Shown one piece after another: positions 45,323 through 53,755 of a stretch of 64,000 nt of DNA. This DNA is from Bacillota bacterium. Lineage in GTDB: Bacteria > Bacillota > Clostridia > Lachnospirales > Bianqueaceae. Each line of letters starts with the position of its first letter. The first letter of the stretch is position 1. The stretch lies in NCBI GenBank assembly GCA_017442535.1, contig JAFRZL010000028.1, positions 1-64,000 on the forward strand. The letters run 5' to 3'. The translations under genes and the position numbers were made by a program. Below the pieces are notes generated by a model. That model had not been told where the DNA came from, did no database searches, and was given only the letters and a program-made list of their open reading frames with translations.

Positions 45323-47257
45323 TCAGATATCCAGTTCCGCGAGATTGGCATTCTGGTAGATAAAGTCTTTACGGGCGCCGACATCGGTCCCCATCAGCAT
45401 GGATGTCGTCTCGGCCGCAAGCGCCGCGTCCTCAATACTGACACGCTTCAGCGTCCTGGTCCTGGGATCCATCGTGGTCTCCCACAGCTGTTCAGCCGAC
45501 ATCTCACCCAGGCCTTTATATCGCTGCAGCTTAAATGATCCGGGCTTATGCTTCTGACGGTAGACTTCAAGCGCCGCATCGTCATATAGGTATTCCTCGG
45601 GGCCGCGTGAAGGGATCGCCTTATAGAGCGGAGGCATGGCCAGATAGACATGCCCCTCGTAGATCAGCTGAGGCATCAGGCGGTAAAAGAGCGTCAGCAC
45701 GAGCGTATCGATATGGCAGCCGTCGATATCGGCATCGGTCGCGATAATGACCTTGTCGTATTTCAGCTTGTTGATATCAAAATCATTGCCGTAGCCCTCG
45801 GAGAAGCCGCAGCCGAAGGCGTAGATCATGGTGCGGATCTCTTCATTGGCAAGGATCTTGTCCATCGAGGCTTTTTCGACATTCAGGACCTTGCCGCGCA
45901 CCGGCAGGATGGCCTGGCAGCTGCGGTCACGGGCGGATTTGGCGCTGCCGCCCGCGGAATTGCCTTCCACAATAAAGATCTCGCACTTTTTGGGGTCGCG
46001 GCTCTCGCAGTTTGCGAGCTTCCCGTTGGAATCAAAGGAGAACTTCTTTTTGGTCAGGAGGTTCGCCTTGGATTTTTCCTCGGCCTTGCGGATCCTGGCC
46101 GCTTTTTCCGCGGAGGAAAGAACGGTTTTGAGCGTCTCCAGGTTGCGGTCAAAGTACAGTACCAACTGTTCTGAAGCCACTTTGGACACCGCCTTGGCCG
46201 CATCCTGATTATCAAGCTTAGTCTTGGTCTGTCCTTCGAAGCGCGGATCAGGGTGTTTGACCGACACGATGGCGGTCAAGCCGTTACGCACATCCGTCCC
46301 CGAGAAGTTCTCGTCCTTGTCCTTGAGAACACCGATCGTGCGCGCGTACTGGTTCAGCACCGTTGTCATGGCTGTCTTAAAGCCGGTCAGGTGGGCGCCG
46401 CCCTCGGAGTTGTAGATCGTATTGCAGAAGCCCAGGATATTCTCGTGAAAATCATCCGTATACTGCAGGGCGCACTCCACTTCGATCCCCTCGGCCTGGC
46501 CTTTGAAGGAGATCGGCTCGTGCAGGGCTGTGGAATTGGCATTCAGATCCTGCACGAATTTGGCGATACCGCCCTCCTCGTGGAAGCAGATCAGGGATTT
46601 GTCCACGGCATCGGACCGGTTATCCTGGAAATAGATCGTAAGGCCCGGATTCAGATACGTGATCTCGTGCAGTCTGGACTTGACATCGGATTCGCGGAAA
46701 CGGATTTTCTCAAAGATCGTATCATCCGGCAGAAAAGTGATGGTCGTCCCGGTCGGACGTCCGGTTTTGCGTGTCTTGGGGAGGAGCCCGTCCACCAGCG
46801 CCACGGTGGGTACGCCGCGTTCATAGTGATCGTGATACACATATCCGCCCTGGCAGACCTCCACATCCAGCCACTCGGACAGGGCATTCACCGCGGACGA
46901 TCCGACACCATGCAAGCCGCCGGAAGTCTTGTACACGCCGTCACCGAATTTGCCGCCCGCATGAAGAGTCGTCAGCACGACACGGACAGCCGGAATGCCC
47001 TTTTTATGGAGCCCCACGGGGATACCACGGCCATTGTCCTGCACCGTGCAGGATCCGTCCGGATTCAGGGTGACCCGGATTTCGGAACAAAAACCCGCAA
47101 GGTGCTCATCCACTGCGTTATCCACGATTTCGTAGATCAGATGGTTCAGGCCCTTGGTTCCGGTGCTGCCGATATACATGCCGGGCCGGAGCCTGACCGG
47201 CTCCAACCCCTCTAATACTTCAATACTGTTCTCGTCATACTTGACTGTTTTTGCCAT
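45323..47257 (-). CDS. type IIA topoisomerase subunit B (ParE/GyrB-like)
   Basis: A 644-aa ATP-driven subunit. GHKL ATPase motifs are YEIVDNAVDEHLAG, DNGRGIPVG and GGLHGVGSSAVNAL; the transducer is intact; TOPRIM has IFIVEGNSAGGSAKSARD (Asn replaces the Asp usual in GyrB) and DADIDGCHI, and the C-terminal LQRYKGLGEMSAEQLWETTM is normal. As the partner lacks a GyrA box, I lean to topoisomerase IV; GyrB/GyrA are presumably near oriC elsewhere. ATG with GGGAG ribosome site; the A subunit follows after 23 bp. Confidence 0.92.
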   Translation of the reverse strand: MAKTVKYDENSIEVLEGLEPVRLRPGMYIGSTGTKGLNHLIYEIVDNAVDEHLAGFCSEIRVTLNPDGSCTVQDNGRGIPVGLHKKGIPAVRVVLTTLHAGGKFGDGVYKTSGGLHGVGSSAVNALSEWLDVEVCQGGYVYHDHYERGVPTVALVDGLLPKTRKTGRPTGTTITFLPDDTIFEKIRFRESDVKSRLHEITYLNPGLTIYFQDNRSDAVDKSLICFHEEGGIAKFVQDLNANSTALHEPISFKGQAEGIEVECALQYTDDFHENILGFCNTIYNSEGGAHLTGFKTAMTTVLNQYARTIGVLKDKDENFSGTDVRNGLTAIVSVKHPDPRFEGQTKTKLDNQDAAKAVSKVASEQLVLYFDRNLETLKTVLSSAEKAARIRKAEEKSKANLLTKKKFSFDSNGKLANCESRDPKKCEIFIVEGNSAGGSAKSARDRSCQAILPVRGKVLNVEKASMDKILANEEIRTMIYAFGCGFSEGYGNDFDINKLKYDKVIIATDADIDGCHIDTLVLTLFYRLMPQLIYEGHVYLAMPPLYKAIPSRGPEEYLYDDAALEVYRQKHKPGSFKLQRYKGLGEMSAEQLWETTMDPRTRTLKRVSIEDAALAAETTSMLMGTDVGARKDFIYQNANLAELDI

Positions 47258-47295
47258 AATACTCCCGTTCCCGGCCGGCTCTGGTGCTCTGGCCG

Positions 47296-49065
47296 TTAAG
47301 ATTGTTCAAACTGGCTGTTATAGAGTTCCGCGTAGAAACCGCCCGCCGCGAGCAGCTCCTCATGCCGTCCCTGCTCGACGATATGTCCGTCGCGCATGAC
47401 CAGGATCACATCCGCGCCCTGGATCGTGGAGAGCCTGTGCGCAACGATAAAGCTCGTGCGTCCCTGCATCAGCCGCTCAAAGGCTTTTTGGATCCGGATC
47501 TCGGTGCGCGTGTCGATCGAAGACGTCGCTTCGTCCAGGATCAGCATCGGCGGCAGGCAGAGCATCACGCGTGTAATGCAGAGCAGCTGTTTCTGCCCCT
47601 GCGACAGGCCTCCTCCGTCTTCGGTGATCAGGGTGTCATACCCTTGCGGCAGACGCCGGATAAAGCTGTGCGCATGCGATGCCTTGGCGGCTGCGATGAT
47701 CTGCTCGTCCGTCGCATCGGGCATGCCCATCCGGATATTGTCACGGATCGTACCGGTCTTGAGCCAGGTCTCCTGCAGCACCATGCCGTAGTGAGCACGC
47801 AGGCTCGACCGTGTGATGCCGCGGATATCGTGCAGTGTCCCGTCCGCCGCGCTTCCCACGCGGACGGCTCCTCCCTGTACATCGTAAAAACGCATCAGAA
47901 GGTTGATCAAAGTGGTTTTGCCGCAGCCGGTTGGCCCGACGATCGCGATCCGCTGCCCCTGCTGCGTGCTCAGATTAAAATGCTCGATCAGCTGCCGTTC
48001 CGGCACATAGGAGAAGCTGACGTCCTCCAGATTCACTCTGCCGTCAGCCCCGGTAAGCTCCGGCAGCCCGGCGTCGGATACCTCGGGCTCCTCTTCGATC
48101 AGCTCGAAAATTCGTCCCGCACAGGCAAGCGCGTTCTGCAGCTCGGTAATCACTCCGCTGATTTCGTTAAAAGGCTTGGTATACTGGTTTGCATAGCTCA
48201 GGAAGCTGGTCAGCTGCCCCACACTGATGCCGCCGTGAATGGCTGTGATCGCGCCGGACAGCGCAACACCGGCATAGACCAGACTATTGACAAAACGCGT
48301 CGCCGGATTGGTGATCGAGGAGAAAAAGATCGCTTTCAGCGAAGTCGCTCTGAGCCGCTCATTCACCTCGTCAAAGCGCGCCTGCGCCCTCTCCTGATAA
48401 CCGAACGCCTTGACCGCCTTCTGGCTGCCGATCATTTCGTCGATCAGGCCCGTCTGCTCGCCCCGGATCTCGGACTGTGCGCGGAACATATTATATGTCC
48501 GCCTCGCGATAAATCTCGCGACCAGGAGAGAAACTGGCGTGATCAGTACAACGACCAGGGTGATCCAGCCGTTCATCCTGAGCATGAAGAAAAGTGTCCC
48601 GACAATGGTCAGCACGCCGGTGAAAAACTGGGTGAAGCCCATCAGCAGGCCGTCCGCAAACTGATCCACATCGGCTATTACGCGTGAGACCACCTCACCA
48701 TAAGCATGCTGATCGATGTATTTCAGCGGCAGAGTCTCGATCCGCCGGATGGCTTCCTGACGGATATCCCGGACTGTCAGATAAGTGATCCGGTTATTGC
48801 AGACATTCATGATCCACTGGGCAAGTGCGGTCAGGCCGATGATGATCCCCATGCGCAGCAAGAGCGCGGCCAGTGTCTCGAATTGCACTTTGCCGGGAGC
48901 TACGATCAGATCCACCGCCCGTCCGATCTGAATCGGCAGATACAATGTCAGTACGACCGTCGCCGCCGCGAAAAGGATGGAAGCGGCCACATAAGCCCAA
49001 TAGGGCTTGATATAATGCAGAATCCTGCGGATCGTTCCGGTGCCCTGAGTATGTTTTTCAGCCAT
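47296..49065 (-). CDS. ABC exporter, membrane-ATPase half-transporter 2
   Basis: A 589-aa half-transporter of the type IV exporter fold: six spans in the first 330 residues, then an ATPase domain with Walker A GPTGCGKTTLI, signature LSQGQKQLLC (an LSxGQ variant: normally LSGGQ), Walker B LILDEATSSID and H-loop AHRL. It starts within the last 8 nt of the other half. The degenerate signature GGGLSQGQK is common in one chain of heterodimeric BmrCD/LmrCD-type drug or peptide exporters. Likely heterodimer with the upstream gene. Confidence 0.93.
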   Translation of the reverse strand: MAEKHTQGTGTIRRILHYIKPYWAYVAASILFAAATVVLTLYLPIQIGRAVDLIVAPGKVQFETLAALLLRMGIIIGLTALAQWIMNVCNNRITYLTVRDIRQEAIRRIETLPLKYIDQHAYGEVVSRVIADVDQFADGLLMGFTQFFTGVLTIVGTLFFMLRMNGWITLVVVLITPVSLLVARFIARRTYNMFRAQSEIRGEQTGLIDEMIGSQKAVKAFGYQERAQARFDEVNERLRATSLKAIFFSSITNPATRFVNSLVYAGVALSGAITAIHGGISVGQLTSFLSYANQYTKPFNEISGVITELQNALACAGRIFELIEEEPEVSDAGLPELTGADGRVNLEDVSFSYVPERQLIEHFNLSTQQGQRIAIVGPTGCGKTTLINLLMRFYDVQGGAVRVGSAADGTLHDIRGITRSSLRAHYGMVLQETWLKTGTIRDNIRMGMPDATDEQIIAAAKASHAHSFIRRLPQGYDTLITEDGGGLSQGQKQLLCITRVMLCLPPMLILDEATSSIDTRTEIRIQKAFERLMQGRTSFIVAHRLSTIQGADVILVMRDGHIVEQGRHEELLAAGGFYAELYNSQFEQS

Positions 49066-50794
49066 TGGAGGGCACCTCCTTCGGAAACTGCGAATAGTAG
49101 ATTTCCTGATAAACAGAGCAATTCTCCATCAGTTCCTCATGGCGGCCGATCCCGACGATCTCACCGTCGTCCAGAACGACGATCCGGTCAGCATGTCTGA
49201 TCGAAGCGGTCCGCTGCGATACGATCAGGACCGTCACGGATGGATCCATCCGCCGGATCGACTGTCTGAGCTTCGCGTCTGTCGCATAGTCAAGCGCGGA
49301 AGCACTGTCATCCAGAATCAGGATGCCGGGATGCCCTACGAGTGCTCTGGCAATGGTGAGGCGCTGCCGCTGCCCGCCGGACAGATTGCGGCCGTTCTGC
49401 GATACCGCGGCCTGCAGCCCGCCTTCCCTGCTCTCGACAAATTCTGCCGCCTGCGCCACCCGGAGCGCTTCCCACATTTCTTCCTCGGTTGCGTCTTCCT
49501 TGCGGAAACGCAGATTATCCGCGACCGTCCCCTGGAAAAGCTCTGCTTTTTGGGGCACGATGCCGATCCGGCTGCGAAGCTCCTGCTCGGGGTATTCGCG
49601 TACGTCACGGCCATCCAGCATGACCCGTCCGCTCGTGACGTCATAGAAGCGCGGGATCAGATTGACCAGACTGGATTTACCGGAACCTGTGCCCCCGATG
49701 ATACCGATCGTCTCCCCCTTGCGGATCTTAAGATCGATCCCCGTGAGAGCCTCGGCCCCGGCCTCATGATAGGCGAGCCCGGCGTTTTCAAAAGAAATCA
49801 TGCTGTCGGACTCTACCGCTTCCCCGCTCAGGGCGTCCGGATAAGTCATCCCCGGTTGGATATCAAAGACCGCCTGTACACGATTACCGCAGGCCACGGC
49901 CTTGGTCACCGTAATAATCAGATTGGCGAGCTTGACCAGCTCCACCAGGATCTGCGACATATAGTTGATCAGTGCGACGACCTGTCCCTGCGTCAGAACG
50001 CCTCCTTCGACCTTCCATGCGCCGGTCCATATCAGGATCAGAATCGCTGCATTGATAATCACATAGGTCAGTGGATTCATCAACGCCGAAATCCGGCCGA
50101 CGTACAGCTGCAGCCCTGTCAGCTTCCCGTGTTCCTCATCAAAAGCATGGATTTCATCCTGCTCTTTATTAAAGGCACGGATAACCCGCACGCCGTTCAG
50201 ATTCTCACGCGTGCGCAGCAGCACCCGGTCGAGCCCTGCCTGCACCTTTTTGTACAGTGGCATGCTGATCAGCATGATGCCGAAGACAACGGCCGAAAGC
50301 ACCGGGATGGCCACCACAAAAATCAGCGCGGCCTGCGTATCGATTGTAAACGCCATAATCATCGCGCCGAAAACGATGAACGGCGACCTGAGGAAAAGCC
50401 TCAGCACCAGATTGATGCCGTTCTGCACCTGATTCATATCACTCGTGAGGCGCGTAATCAGCGTCGAAGTCCCGAGTGTATCGAGCTCCGTATACGAAAG
50501 CGACTGAATATGCCTGAAAAGTGCTGACTTGACCTTGGCCGTAAAGCCTACCGCCGCCCTGGCAGCAAAATACTGGGCCGTCAGCGAACAGACCAGCCCC
50601 ACCGCGGCAAAAGCCGCCAGAATCAATACCATGCGGATCACAAGCGGCGTATCATGATTCACGATCCCGACATCAATGATCCGGCTGACAACCAGCGGAA
50701 CCAGCAGTTCAAAGCTGGCCTCCAGCATTTTGAAAAGAGGCGCCAGGATACTTTCCTTGCGATAATCCCTAAGATACTTCAGCAGTCGGTTCAT
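49058..50794 (-). CDS. ABC exporter, membrane-ATPase half-transporter 1
   Basis: A 578-aa half-transporter. Six membrane spans precede the ATPase domain with Walker A GGTGSGKSSLV, signature LSGGQRQRLTIA and Walker B ILILDDSASALD, in which the catalytic Glu is replaced by Asp, a hallmark of the degenerate site in heterodimeric exporters; H-loop is replaced by SQR (IVSQRTAS). ATG at 50794 behind GGGGAG; the longer frame (50836) has no ribosome site. Together with the next gene it probably exports drugs, lipids or peptides. Promoter and palindrome lie at 50902-50930. Confidence 0.93.
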   Translation of the reverse strand: MNRLLKYLRDYRKESILAPLFKMLEASFELLVPLVVSRIIDVGIVNHDTPLVIRMVLILAAFAAVGLVCSLTAQYFAARAAVGFTAKVKSALFRHIQSLSYTELDTLGTSTLITRLTSDMNQVQNGINLVLRLFLRSPFIVFGAMIMAFTIDTQAALIFVVAIPVLSAVVFGIMLISMPLYKKVQAGLDRVLLRTRENLNGVRVIRAFNKEQDEIHAFDEEHGKLTGLQLYVGRISALMNPLTYVIINAAILILIWTGAWKVEGGVLTQGQVVALINYMSQILVELVKLANLIITVTKAVACGNRVQAVFDIQPGMTYPDALSGEAVESDSMISFENAGLAYHEAGAEALTGIDLKIRKGETIGIIGGTGSGKSSLVNLIPRFYDVTSGRVMLDGRDVREYPEQELRSRIGIVPQKAELFQGTVADNLRFRKEDATEEEMWEALRVAQAAEFVESREGGLQAAVSQNGRNLSGGQRQRLTIARALVGHPGILILDDSASALDYATDAKLRQSIRRMDPSVTVLIVSQRTASIRHADRIVVLDDGEIVGIGRHEELMENCSVYQEIYYSQFPKEVPSNG

Positions 50795-50901
50795 TTTATT
50801 CTCCCCATCTGCATACCAAAACAAAACCAAGCCCACGCATGAGCCGTTTTGTCTTCTATTAGTTTACCATATTCAGGGCCTCTGGTAAAGACCCTTTTTG
50901 T

Positions 50902-50930
50902 ATTATACCACAAAACATTGTGGTTGTGAA
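50902..50930 (-). promoter_or_regulatory. promoter of the ABC exporter operon
   Basis: TTCACA (50925-50930), 17-nt spacer and TATAAT (50902-50907) on the minus strand, 108 bp before the ATG. Confidence 0.78.
50907..50924. promoter_or_regulatory. palindromic operator inside the exporter promoter
   Basis: ACCACAA/TTGTGGT with a 4-nt centre fills the -35/-10 spacer; a further ACCACAA half-site lies at 50939-50945. No regulator gene adjoins it. Confidence 0.6.
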
Positions 50931-50948
50931 GAGGGAATACCACAAGAG

Positions 50949-51025
50949 AAGCCCTTGGGTCCCACTTTTGCTACGGCAGGTTGCGCATTGCGCAAATGCC
51001 TGCGCAAAAGGGGGCCCAAGGGCTT
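50949..51025. repeat. giant hairpin H1
   Basis: 77 nt. Outer stem of 22 bp (AAGCCCTTGGG/CCCAAGGGCTT, then CCC/GGG and CTTTTGC/GCAAAAG, with one bulge), middle stem GCAGG/CCTGC, and apical stem TTGCGC/GCGCAA with a 3-nt loop. Shares its core with H2. Confidence 0.85.
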
Positions 51026-51181
51026 AGCATGTTTGTGAGGGCTGTATGAGCAAGAAATGAGGGCTGTCGGTATCGAGAGGAAGCGACTATTCGCAGGTGA
51101 TGCCGGGGACGGAAACCATGCCTTCCCCTTTCCACTCCGGCAGCCATTACTTACAGAAAACCATAAACATCACAACCAGCA

Positions 51182-51257
51182 ACGCCCCCGGGCCTCCTTT
51201 TGCGGAACTGTTTGCGCAATGCGCAACCAGTGAAGCAAAAGCGGGGACCGGGGGCGT
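51182..51257. repeat. giant hairpin H2, related to H1
   Basis: 76 nt. Outer stem ACGCCCCCGG/CCGGGGGCGT, then TTTTGC/GCAAAA, middle stem ACTG/CAGT and apical TTGCGC/GCGCAA. It begins 3 bp after the stop of the SUF-like scaffold gene, so it could also end that transcript, though no U-tract follows. Orientation is opposite to H1 judged by the loop. Confidence 0.85.
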
Positions 51258-51260
51258 ATT

Positions 51261-52187
51261 TTATTTCAGGAATCCGCTGATGATCTGTTCCTCGGCTTCC
51301 TGTTCGGTCAGGCCGAGGGTCATCAGCTTGGTCAGCTGTTCGCCGGCGATTTTGCCGATGGCGGCTTCATGGACAAGCATGGCTTCTACGCTGTTGGCCT
51401 CCAGGGAGGGAACAGCGAGAATGGTGCCCTGATCCATGATAATGGAATCGCATTCGGTATGGCCACTGCAGGCGGCGTTTCCTTTGACGCACATGTCCAG
51501 TTTCTGGTAGGAATGATCCCTGGCGACAGAGCGTGAGACGACGTCCGCACTGGAGCCGTCGCCTGACAGATTCACATCGTAGACGCTCAGGGCTTTCTGC
51601 TCCCCGTGGGTCATCAGTCGCTCATGAACGACCAGTTTCGCATTCTCTTTAAGCTCCGCGACGGTCTTGCGTTCGGTGGAATCAACGCCCTTGATCTGGA
51701 CCATCTCCATCTCCATGGAGCTGCCCTCTTCCATATAAACTTCGGTCACGGGGTTCAGGATACGCTTGCCAAGTCCGTCACCCGAGCCATAATGCTTCTC
51801 GACGTATTTGACTTTGGCATTCCTTCCTACATAGAAGCGATGCACACCGTCATGCTCAGAATCCTGCACGCCGCAGTTATCGATGCCGCATCCGGCGACG
51901 ATTACTACATCACTGTCTTCGCCGATGTAAAAGTCGTTGTAAACGGTTTCCTTGAGGCCGCTCGCACTGAGCACCACCGGGATGTGTACACTTTCTTTCT
52001 TCGTGCCGGGCTTGATATGAATATCGATACCGCTGACATCCGTCTTGGAGACGATATCGATATTCGCCGTGGTCTGACGTCCCGCCAGCTGGCTGTTGGC
52101 GCGGAAATTGTAGGCGCCCTCGGGCACCTGATGCAAATCGGCCACTTCAGCGAGCAGCCGCTTCTGAATCGCATCCATCTGAATCAT
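51261..52187 (-). CDS. SufB/SufD-like Fe-S scaffold, minimal (SmsB-type)
   Basis: A 308-aa beta-helix protein shorter than SufB or SufD. Central GCGIDNCG (Cys 100, 105) and the late block with Cys 233, 240, 246 and HEAAIGKI (His 273, Glu 274), followed by SMxLGLTEQEAEEQIISGFL-like C-terminus, resemble the SufBD core. With only an ATPase as partner, it fits two-gene SUF-like systems (SmsCB). Probably builds Fe-S clusters on a homodimer. ATG at 52187 with GGAGGG upstream. Ends next to hairpin H2. Confidence 0.86.
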   Translation of the reverse strand: MIQMDAIQKRLLAEVADLHQVPEGAYNFRANSQLAGRQTTANIDIVSKTDVSGIDIHIKPGTKKESVHIPVVLSASGLKETVYNDFYIGEDSDVVIVAGCGIDNCGVQDSEHDGVHRFYVGRNAKVKYVEKHYGSGDGLGKRILNPVTEVYMEEGSSMEMEMVQIKGVDSTERKTVAELKENAKLVVHERLMTHGEQKALSVYDVNLSGDGSSADVVSRSVARDHSYQKLDMCVKGNAACSGHTECDSIIMDQGTILAVPSLEANSVEAMLVHEAAIGKIAGEQLTKLMTLGLTEQEAEEQIISGFLK

Positions 52188-52199
52188 TTCGCACCCTCC

Positions 52200-52928
52200 T
52201 TACCGCAGTCTGTCACAGGTGTCCACAGCGGACTCCGTGCCCATGATCTTTTGCAGCACTTCGCTGCCGGGACCCTGCATCTGGATCCTGCCGTCGGCCA
52301 GAACGATGATCTCGTCGGCGATCTTAAGGATCCGCTCCTGGTGGGAAATCACAACGACTGTGCTGTCCGTGATCTCCTTACGCATTCTCTCGAAAATCCT
52401 GGTCAGGTTCTGGAAGCTCCAGAGATCGATGCCAGCCTCGGGTTCGTCAAAGACCGAAAGCCTGGTCTTGCGGGCCAGAACGGTCGCGATCTCGATTCGC
52501 TTCAGCTCGCCTCCCGACAGAGACGCATTTACCTCGCGGTAAATATAGTCCTTGGCGCAAAGTCCTACCTCTGACAAATAATCACAGGCCTCGGAGAATT
52601 TCAGCGACTTGCCCGCGGCAATTTTAAGCAGATCCACCACACGGATGCCCTTAAAGCGGACCGGCTGCTGGAAAGCGTAGCCGATGCCCTTGTTGGCGCG
52701 TTCCGTGATGGACAGATCCGTAATATCCTCACCGTCCAGGATGATCCGCCCCTCGGTCGGGCGCTCGATCCCCACGATCAGCTTAGCCAGGGTCGACTTG
52801 CCTCCACCGTTGGGCCCGGTGATCACAACGAATTTATGATCTTCTATCTTAAGATCCAGATGACGGATGATCTCTTTGTTAGTGCCGTTTTCATCAACAT
52901 CAAACGAAATATTCTGCAGCTCTAGCAT
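52200..52928 (-). CDS. SufC-like Fe-S assembly ATPase (SmsC-type)
   Basis: A 242-aa ABC-type ATPase, MLELQNISFDVDEN at the start; Walker A GPNGGGKSTLAKL, Q-loop, signature LSGGELKRIEIA, Walker B LSVFDEPEAGID, H-loop VISHQ. The ELKRIEIA signature and lack of a membrane domain fit SufC. It energises the scaffold gene that follows after 12 bp. GGGAGG ribosome site; own promoter (52973-53001). Confidence 0.93.
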   Translation of the reverse strand: MLELQNISFDVDENGTNKEIIRHLDLKIEDHKFVVITGPNGGGKSTLAKLIVGIERPTEGRIILDGEDITDLSITERANKGIGYAFQQPVRFKGIRVVDLLKIAAGKSLKFSEACDYLSEVGLCAKDYIYREVNASLSGGELKRIEIATVLARKTRLSVFDEPEAGIDLWSFQNLTRIFERMRKEITDSTVVVISHQERILKIADEIIVLADGRIQMQGPGSEVLQKIMGTESAVDTCDRLR

Positions 52929-52972
52929 CTTGAACCTCCCGGTACAGATTCGCGGAATGATCCGCGGACTCT

Positions 52973-53001
52973 ATTATAGCATACTTCCCCTGATTTGGGA
53001 A
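52973..53001 (-). promoter_or_regulatory. promoter of the SUF-like pair
   Basis: TTCCCA (52996-53001), 17-nt spacer and TATAAT (52973-52978) on the minus strand. The short leader holds an inverted repeat CGCGGA/TCCGCG (4-nt centre) near the start site. Confidence 0.6.
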
Positions 53002-53021
53002 TAGCCGGCGTAAAAACCTCT

Positions 53022-53681
53022 TTAATCCAGTGCATACACCGCAAGATTCCGGTACAGGGCCTTAAGCGGCGCGAGCTGACGGAAGCCGATCTTGCCTCCG
53101 CCGAGACGTTCCCCGTAGGTCACACCATCGTCCACATAGGTGAAAACTTTGAGGTCGTTTACCGAAAAGCTGACCTCGGCGCCGTGCTTCTCCACCGCCA
53201 GCCGGTAGAAATCCTTGCATTCCGCGGCTTCCGGGATCGGATCTGCACCCTGCGTCACCAGGTAGAAGCCATAGCTTTTACGCAGATTGCAGGTGTGGAA
53301 AGCTCTCTCATCCGGCTCTTTCCTGCGGAAATACGATACATGGAAGGCGTTGATGTCCCCATGATGGTACTGCCGGTATTCACCTGTGCGGGCCGCCAGG
53401 CCCTCATCAAAAATACTGCCGCCCTCACGGCCCATCGCCGCGAAGAAAAGAATACAAAGCCCCTTGTCCGTCAACGGCTTAAACTCCCACTCGATTCTTA
53501 CATCCGAAGGAAAGTCCTCCGGGCACCAGAGCACGTAATTGGCTTTCTGGCCCTCGGACTCCGCCAGACCGTTCTCCATCCGCATACATCCGTCCTCAAA
53601 ACCGATTCTGGCCTGTCCTTCCAGCACAAATCCCCGGATGTCCTCCGGGCAGGATAATGGATTCTCGTATATCTTTCTCAT
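53022..53681 (-). CDS. DUF1961 family protein (YesU-like)
   Basis: A 219-aa protein of concanavalin-like fold. The segment PSDVRIEWEFKPLTDKGLCI followed by FFAAMGREGGSIFD and QYHHGDINAFHVSYFRR is distinctive of YesU/DUF1961, found in Bacillus rhamnogalacturonan loci; catalytic role is not established. No signal peptide. Start at 53681 with AAAGG rather than 53702. It precedes nothing obviously related: SPFH lies upstream, the Fe-S pair downstream with its own promoter. It may be a plant-polysaccharide gene stranded by rearrangement. Confidence 0.85.
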   Translation of the reverse strand: MRKIYENPLSCPEDIRGFVLEGQARIGFEDGCMRMENGLAESEGQKANYVLWCPEDFPSDVRIEWEFKPLTDKGLCILFFAAMGREGGSIFDEGLAARTGEYRQYHHGDINAFHVSYFRRKEPDERAFHTCNLRKSYGFYLVTQGADPIPEAAECKDFYRLAVEKHGAEVSFSVNDLKVFTYVDDGVTYGERLGGGKIGFRQLAPLKALYRNLAVYALD

Positions 53682-53701
53682 AATTTGCCTTTCTGAAAGC
53701 A

Positions 53702-53728
53702 AGCCGGACAGGCAAAACCTGTCCGGCT
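53702..53728 (-). terminator. hairpin after the SPFH gene
   Basis: AGCCGGACAGG/CCTGTCCGGCT, 11 bp perfect around a 5-nt loop, 28 bp past the SPFH stop. Only a weak U run (TTGCTTTC) follows on the minus strand; on the plus strand CCTTTT follows. Confidence 0.6.
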
Positions 53729-53755
53729 CCTTTTACTCATTAACCGCTTGATGGC

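Larger units (their letters stand above)
50795..51260. other. gene-free stretch between the Fe-S genes and the ABC exporter
   Basis: No protein gene is supported. The stretch contains the exporter promoter with palindromic operator (50902-50930), two related giant hairpins (50949-51025 and 51182-51257) and, between them, about 155 bp of unremarkable DNA with two copies of TGAGGGCTGT (51036 and 51058). Confidence 0.7.

Noticed and set aside
51026-51181. Small gene between the two giant hairpins
   Set aside because: No frame with a ribosome site and plausible composition; only a short direct repeat was seen.
53022-53681. DUF1961 as part of the Fe-S locus
   Set aside because: The Fe-S pair has its own promoter between them, and the family is known from polysaccharide loci.
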